The position numbers were made by a program, and so were the translations under genes. A DNA stretch of 64,000 nucleotides from JAWLDA01 sp041686855 (GTDB taxonomy: Bacteria > Bacillota > Limnochordia > DTU080 > RSA5), in NCBI GenBank assembly GCA_041686855.1, contig JAWLDA010000019.1, positions 1-64,000 on the forward strand, in the 5' to 3' direction. This document shows positions 59,963 through 64,000 of the stretch, one piece after another (the first letter of the stretch is position 1; each line of letters begins with the position of its first letter). The notes under the pieces are model-generated. The model was given only the letters and a program-made list of their open reading frames with translations. It did no database searches and was not told where the DNA came from.

Positions 59963-61426
59963 CTATCTCGTGCCAGTTACCTCGCAGTAGTAAGCGCTCG
60001 ACGAAATCGTATCGCCCATGCCGACCGTTCCTACGGGGCTCGGAATGACGTGGCTCGGGGTGACCAGGACGATGTGATCCTCGGCCTCGAGGATGCCCTC
60101 TTCAGCGAAACGCTCAACCTCACTCGACGACACGCCTGGTGGCAAGTTCTCGGCGATTTCGGCGGCGAAGCCCCGGAGCTGCTCGAACCCGATATCGGAG
60201 GGCGCCACGTCCGCGATCGCCGGCAGGCTGTCGGCCGACGGGAACCCGCCGGATTGCGCTTTGCGGGCGTTCACCGCGCTGGCATAGAGGCAGGCGTCGC
60301 GCACTTGGGCGGCCGTGCGGCCGTACGGTTTGCGCAGAATGAGGACGTAGTAGCCCAGGTTGTGCACGTGCACCCGCTCGACACCCAGCTCCCGCAGTAA
60401 GGTCAGGCCGCCTTGGTAGAGCAGGTACGCCCGCTCGTTCTCCTCGAGGGCGTCGGCGAGGCCATCCTGGCCAAAGCGGCGCAAGAGTCCGCGAATCTCT
60501 ATCTCGTTGATGCCGAAGCTGTGCACCACCGCGCCGAGGCGGCGGTAGAACTCCTGCTCCACCTCACGCACCTTGGCCGGCACGTACTCGATGTGCAGTT
60601 TCAGCTCCGGATTGCGGGAAGTGAGGGCGGCCAGGTCGGCGCAGCTTCGCTCGATGTACGCCTTGACGGCCTCGGGGTCGTCGGGGTTGGCGCCGCACTG
60701 ATGGTAGCCGGCGAGGAAGCCGACATCGAGGTCAGCGCCGAACGTAGCCAGCGATGGGTGAATGTCGTCGTGGAAGCGTCGCTCCGGCCCCTGGATCGCC
60801 GTCGTGATGATTGCCCGGTTAGCCCGCGGCGTTGTGATCGAACCGTCGGGGAACGTGAACGTCTCTCCCTTACGGTACTCAAACACCCATGGCTCCCGGG
60901 TGAGATCGTCCGGGCGGCCGGCCGCTTTGGCAGGTACGCATTCAATCCGGCCGTCCTTTGCCTGAGGCCAGAGGACACCCTCTTCAAAGAACGATGCCTG
61001 CCGCGGCGAGAGGAGCGGGGAGTAGACGACCGAGTCCGCCCCCAGCTTGGCCATTTGGTTGGCGATGATGCCGGCTTGTCCACCCATACTCTCCACGCGG
61101 TCGGTGAAGATCTCCGACCACCAGGGGACGAGCTCTTCGGTGTCGCGGACCAAGAGTGCCGACTTGCCTGTCTTGAATCCGTGGCGCAACACGGCGATGA
61201 AATCCTCCCGTGAGCCGATCGAGCGGAGCGCCTCCACGTCGATCGAGGCGACCCGCTCCCAATCAATGTCGGGGCTCTGCTGCACCAGCCGTTCGATCGA
61301 CTCAGGCGTCACCCGAGCGACGACGTCCACGTTTAGGTTAAAGGCGGCAAAAGCCCGCCCGCGGGGTGTCTGTTGAATCGCTTGACGCAATCGGTTTTGC
61401 CATGTAGCCTGCAAAGAATCGTGCAC
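59963..61426 (-). CDS. ADP-dependent phosphofructokinase/glucokinase family protein
   Basis: 487 residues from ATG at 61426. Ribokinase-fold protein of the ADP_PFK_GK family: NLNVDVVARV, GGQAGIIANQMAKLGA, LIEYVPAKV-type strands (LHIEYVPAKVREVEQEFY), VHSFGINEIE, and GTVGMGDTISSSAYY with the catalytic Asp of GxGD. ADP (not ATP) donates the phosphate in characterised archaeal and mammalian members. The family is uncommon in bacteria. It sits 22 bp upstream of the ThuA-like gene, so one transcript is likely. Substrate not determinable from sequence. Confidence 0.88.
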   Translation of the reverse strand: MHDSLQATWQNRLRQAIQQTPRGRAFAAFNLNVDVVARVTPESIERLVQQSPDIDWERVASIDVEALRSIGSREDFIAVLRHGFKTGKSALLVRDTEELVPWWSEIFTDRVESMGGQAGIIANQMAKLGADSVVYSPLLSPRQASFFEEGVLWPQAKDGRIECVPAKAAGRPDDLTREPWVFEYRKGETFTFPDGSITTPRANRAIITTAIQGPERRFHDDIHPSLATFGADLDVGFLAGYHQCGANPDDPEAVKAYIERSCADLAALTSRNPELKLHIEYVPAKVREVEQEFYRRLGAVVHSFGINEIEIRGLLRRFGQDGLADALEENERAYLLYQGGLTLLRELGVERVHVHNLGYYVLILRKPYGRTAAQVRDACLYASAVNARKAQSGGFPSADSLPAIADVAPSDIGFEQLRGFAAEIAENLPPGVSSSEVERFAEEGILEAEDHIVLVTPSHVIPSPVGTVGMGDTISSSAYYCEVTGTR

Positions 61427-61624
61427 CAGTGGTATGTTCCTCTCTTTCGGTACCTATCACGCCAGATGTACGCCAGATGTATCGAGCATTCGTCACGGTC
61501 AAGTGTGCTCCCGTGACGACAGGGCCAATACGCCTCGCGTGTCAAACGTACTTCGCCTAGCTGCGTACCCTTCCGGCCCGTAGCTTCACGCACCGTACCT
61601 ATGACGCTGGGCCTCATTCACGGC

Positions 61625-62899
61625 TCATCCGTAGTACGCGTCGGCCACTTTGCGGATGGCGGCAACGACGTCGTCGGCGACCGCCTCGCTCCACTTTTGG
61701 CCCAGGCTGATCGTGACGACCCGGCCGAGGTGGTCGAGTGTCTTGGGACACATGTCGGGGGAGTATTCAACGCTTCCTTTATAATATTGCGGCGCCCACG
61801 GATACCCCGTCCGGTCGGCGCTCCACTTGTTGATCACATAGTCCCAGTGTTTGTAAATGTGACGGTCGGGAATCTCTTGGTTGTAAATCGTGCCGTTGCG
61901 AATCCCTTCGGCTGCCAACGCCTTGGAGAAGCGGCGCGCCTCGTCCGCCGTGGGAAGGTAGAAGAGGACCGCCAGCCCACAGTCGCCCTGCGGATCGCTG
62001 ACGCGCAGCGGCTCGATGCCCGGAGCGTCGGCGATTCCCGAAACAATGCGGCCTTTGAGGGCACGGAGTCTCTCAAGGATGCCGGGAAGGCGTTGTGTCT
62101 GTACGTAGCCCACCGCCGCCCGCATCTCGCACATGCGGTTGTTCTCCCCGGCGAACGGCTCCCAGTCCTGCTCCCGAGACCAAAAGATCATGGCCGAGTC
62201 GTGTCGACACGCTGCCCGGCGGAAGACCTTCTCGTCGTCCGTGACGAGCATGCCCCCTTCGCCGGCGGTGATCACTTTATAGTGTTGAAAACTGAAGGCC
62301 CCGGCGTCGCCGATCGAGCCCAACTTTTTGCCGCGGTACTCGCCGCCGTTGGCCTGCGCCACGTCTTCGAGGACCGCCAGGTCGTGCCGGCGGGCGATCG
62401 CCATGATCTCGTCCATCTGCGCCGGAAGACCTCGCATGTGTACGGGAATCACACAGCGGGTGAGCGGGGTAATCTTCCGCTCAAAGTCGGCCGGGTTGAG
62501 CGTGAGCGTGTCATCCACCTCGGCGATCACGGGAATGGCGCCCACCGAGAGGACAGCCGATGCCGTAGCGATGTACGTGTACGCCGGGACGATCACTTCG
62601 TCGCCGGTGCTGACACCTAGACCGACGAGACCGGCAATGAGCGCACTCGTGCCGCCCGTCACGGCGAGAGCATGCTTGGTCCCTGTCAACTCGCGGTACG
62701 CCGCCTCGAAGCGACCGGCGTACGACTGATCGTCCGGGAGGAGGAATCGAAAGATCTGCTGCCGCCGCAACACATCCGTCACCGCGGCGATCTCCTCATC
62801 GCCGACCTCCAGGATCCCGTGTAGCGTCGGCGGCGTCGGCGCCGTGCGGACTGGCGTCCCTCCGTCGATGGCAAGGCGAAGCTGTTCCTCTGATATCAT
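61625..62899 (-). CDS. DegT/DnrJ/EryC1/StrS-family aminotransferase
   Basis: 424 residues from ATG at 62899. Fold-type I PLP enzyme: VTGGTSALIAGLVGLGVSTGDEVIVPAYTYIATASAV, PVHMRGLPAQMDEI, VLEDVAQANGGEYRGKKLGSIGDAGAFSF, and the catalytic Lys in QHYKVITAGEGGM. These enzymes aminate keto-sugars (UDP- or dTDP-bound) or, in scyllo-inosose aminotransferases, cyclitols. Separated by 198 bp from the kinase gene, same direction. Sugar amination linked to the kinase/ThuA pair is plausible. Confidence 0.9.
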   Translation of the reverse strand: MISEEQLRLAIDGGTPVRTAPTPPTLHGILEVGDEEIAAVTDVLRRQQIFRFLLPDDQSYAGRFEAAYRELTGTKHALAVTGGTSALIAGLVGLGVSTGDEVIVPAYTYIATASAVLSVGAIPVIAEVDDTLTLNPADFERKITPLTRCVIPVHMRGLPAQMDEIMAIARRHDLAVLEDVAQANGGEYRGKKLGSIGDAGAFSFQHYKVITAGEGGMLVTDDEKVFRRAACRHDSAMIFWSREQDWEPFAGENNRMCEMRAAVGYVQTQRLPGILERLRALKGRIVSGIADAPGIEPLRVSDPQGDCGLAVLFYLPTADEARRFSKALAAEGIRNGTIYNQEIPDRHIYKHWDYVINKWSADRTGYPWAPQYYKGSVEYSPDMCPKTLDHLGRVVTISLGQKWSEAVADDVVAAIRKVADAYYG

Positions 62900-63262
62900 G
62901 GCAGATCGTCTCCTCGTAGCTTATATCAGCCCGGTTAGTACCTTGCGCCCCTAAACGTTGAATTTGGACGAGATAAAGCGGTTCTCTGCCCGATTCTTCA
63001 GCGTGCACCACGGCTGATCCTTGTCTTACATTTATTGCAGAACGCCCGGCAATACGAATATTCCAATATGGGTAATTTTGGACAGGAGATTGTGCGGACT
63101 CGTCGAAAATCGTCAAATATCGAGGAAAAGTCACACGTCGACCGTCGTGCTAGCCTCTTGGCTTTTTGCCTCTGGCACCAAGCCTCTGACCTCCCAGCAT
63201 CTGAGCTTCCTACGTTCTGGGATCGACCTCCGTGTCCCGAGGGCTTCAACGAGGTGAGCGCG
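62900..63262. other. Divergent intergenic region before the integrase gene
   Basis: 363 bp between the leftward aminotransferase and the rightward integrase. A single GTTGAAT (62957-62963) fits the GTTRRRY core of integron attachment sites, but such a 7-mer occurs by chance about once per kilobase per strand, and no paired core or attC-like palindrome is visible. No gene called. Confidence 0.5.
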
Positions 63263-64000
63263 TTGAGCGGCTCCGGAGACGACAGGCTCGGTCCAAGGGA
63301 AGGGACAAAGCTTTTAGAGCACGTGCGAACAGCCCTAAGGACCCGGCATTACAGCCCGCGTACCGAAGCGAGCTACGGCCGTTGGGTGAAGGCGTTTCTT
63401 GTACACCACAAGATGCGCCACCCGGCCGGCATGGGCGAGGTCGAAGTTAACGAGTTCCTCACCTACCTTGCGACTGAGCGCAAGGTAGGCGCGTCAACTC
63501 AGAATCAGGCGGCCAGCGCGTTGGCGTTTTTCTATCGCAACGTGATCGGCCGCGACATAACCGGGGGTCTCCAAGACGTTGTGCGGGCGCGTCAAAGCCG
63601 TCGCCTGCCCGTAGTCTTAACGCGGGAAGAAGTCCGAGCCGTCTTGGAGTGTTTGAGGGGGGAGAAGTGGCTCGTTGCCTCCTTGCTTTATGGGAGCGGG
63701 CTACGGCTCATGGAGTGCTTGAGGCTACGCGTTCAAGATATCGACTTTGCCCAACGAGAGATCACCGTCCGCCAAGGGAAGGCCGGCCGTGACCGTGTCA
63801 CCATGCTCCCCGAGCGTCTCATCCCTCCGTTACAGACCCATCTGCGTCATGTACGGGCACTGCATCAGCACGACCTGCGGGACGGGTGGGGCCGTGTCGT
63901 GCTCCCCGACTCCCTCGCACGCAAGTACCCCCAGGCAGCCACCCAGTGGCGCTGGCAGTGGGCGTTTCCCCAGCCCAACCGGTGGCGCAACGCCCAAACC
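63263..64000 (+). CDS. Integron-integrase-type tyrosine recombinase (cut by window end)
   Basis: First 246 codons, from TTG at 63263 (GAGGTGA 5 bp upstream); the gene runs off the window. Core-binding domain: LLEHVRTALRTRHYSPRTEASYGRWVKAF and NEFLTYLATERKVGASTQNQA. Catalytic domain: LLYGSGLRLMECLRLRVQDIDF with the first catalytic Arg (about R148), then GKAGRDRVTMLP. PDSLARKYPQAATQWRWQWAFPQPNRW is the extra segment that separates IntI integron integrases from XerC/D. The remaining His, Arg and Tyr lie beyond the window. Upstream lies a divergent aminotransferase gene. Confidence 0.88.
   Translation, partial: MSGSGDDRLGPREGTKLLEHVRTALRTRHYSPRTEASYGRWVKAFLVHHKMRHPAGMGEVEVNEFLTYLATERKVGASTQNQAASALAFFYRNVIGRDITGGLQDVVRARQSRRLPVVLTREEVRAVLECLRGEKWLVASLLYGSGLRLMECLRLRVQDIDFAQREITVRQGKAGRDRVTMLPERLIPPLQTHLRHVRALHQHDLRDGWGRVVLPDSLARKYPQAATQWRWQWAFPQPNRWRNAQT

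Noticed and set aside
62957..62963. GTTGAAT as an attI/attC core site
   Set aside because: A single 7-mer match to GTTRRRY is expected by chance and lacks a paired core.

Overview
The window is 64 kb of GC-rich (roughly 60 %) bacterial chromosome with dense, mostly uninterrupted genes. Strong AGGAGG-type ribosome binding sites stand before ATG, GTG and TTG starts. The organism cannot be fixed from the sequence alone. A Bce-type sensor/transporter module, a SleB-type cell-wall hydrolase, a DapL-type aminotransferase and Firmicute-like Shine-Dalgarno usage point to the Firmicutes side. A LolA-like / FtsX-like / outer-membrane-barrel operon says the cell probably has an outer membrane. A diderm deep-branching Firmicute (Limnochordia-like) is my best inference; a spirochaete is the main alternative.

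Layout. 0-1.7 kb: a winged-helix/nuclease gene and a region carrying a repeated 20-bp motif. 1.7-7.7 kb: a leftward catabolic set (solute-binding protein, ceramidase-like hydrolase, dipeptidase, remnant of an alcohol dehydrogenase, sulfatase, NlpC/P60). 7.7-9.9 kb: structured RNA leader, adenylate kinase, serine hydrolase. 9.9-14 kb: peptidoglycan-binding M14-like lipoprotein, second ceramidase-like enzyme, HxlR regulator divergent from YceI. 14-20.2 kb: heterodimeric ABC exporter, DapL-like aminotransferase, an unlisted 57-residue zinc-ribbon gene, cupin, DUF2277. 20.2-23 kb: cysDN with a degenerate APS-kinase domain. 23-34.3 kb: AraC regulator, Gfo/Idh oxidoreductase, two sulfatase-fold enzymes, a sugar isomerase, and a complete L-rhamnose route (isomerase, kinase, aldolase/dehydrogenase) with an ASRT-family protein. 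34.4-40.5 kb: LolCDE/MacB-like ABC system with LolA-like protein and predicted outer-membrane barrel. 40.5-44.4 kb: Cys-rich protein, M14 peptidase, solute-binding protein, alpha/beta hydrolase. 44.4-46.5 kb: a second copy of the motif region plus winged-helix/nuclease gene, in inverted orientation to the first. 46.7-51.5 kb: BceRSAB-like module. 51.6-55 kb: M14 peptidase and two amidohydrolases. 55.2-57.1 kb: NatAB-like transporter. 57.2-63 kb: purC, SleB, CPBP protease, ThuA-like protein, ADP-dependent sugar kinase, DegT aminotransferase. The right edge cuts an integron-integrase-type recombinase.

Four things stand out. (1) Two paralogous winged-helix + PD-(D/E)XK nuclease genes each have a cluster of the same ~20-bp GTCCGA-motif upstream (7 copies in all), which looks like an undescribed nuclease/recognition-site system. 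(2) Degenerate tandem arrays of 10-22 bp units occur at many gene boundaries; several begin with the last codons and stop codon of the adjacent gene, as if 3' ends were being copied outward. (3) An FtsX-like permease and the outer-membrane barrel of the same operon share an acidic (D/E)(D/E)xLFG repeat. (4) A nested hairpin RNA lies in front of adk.

Pathway links. Solute-binding proteins, the sulfatase, sulfatase-fold enzymes, rhamnose genes and amidohydrolases suggest a scavenger of complex, probably rhamnose-containing, carbohydrate and amide/lipid material. No permease partners for either solute-binding protein and no sulfatase-maturating enzyme lie in the window.
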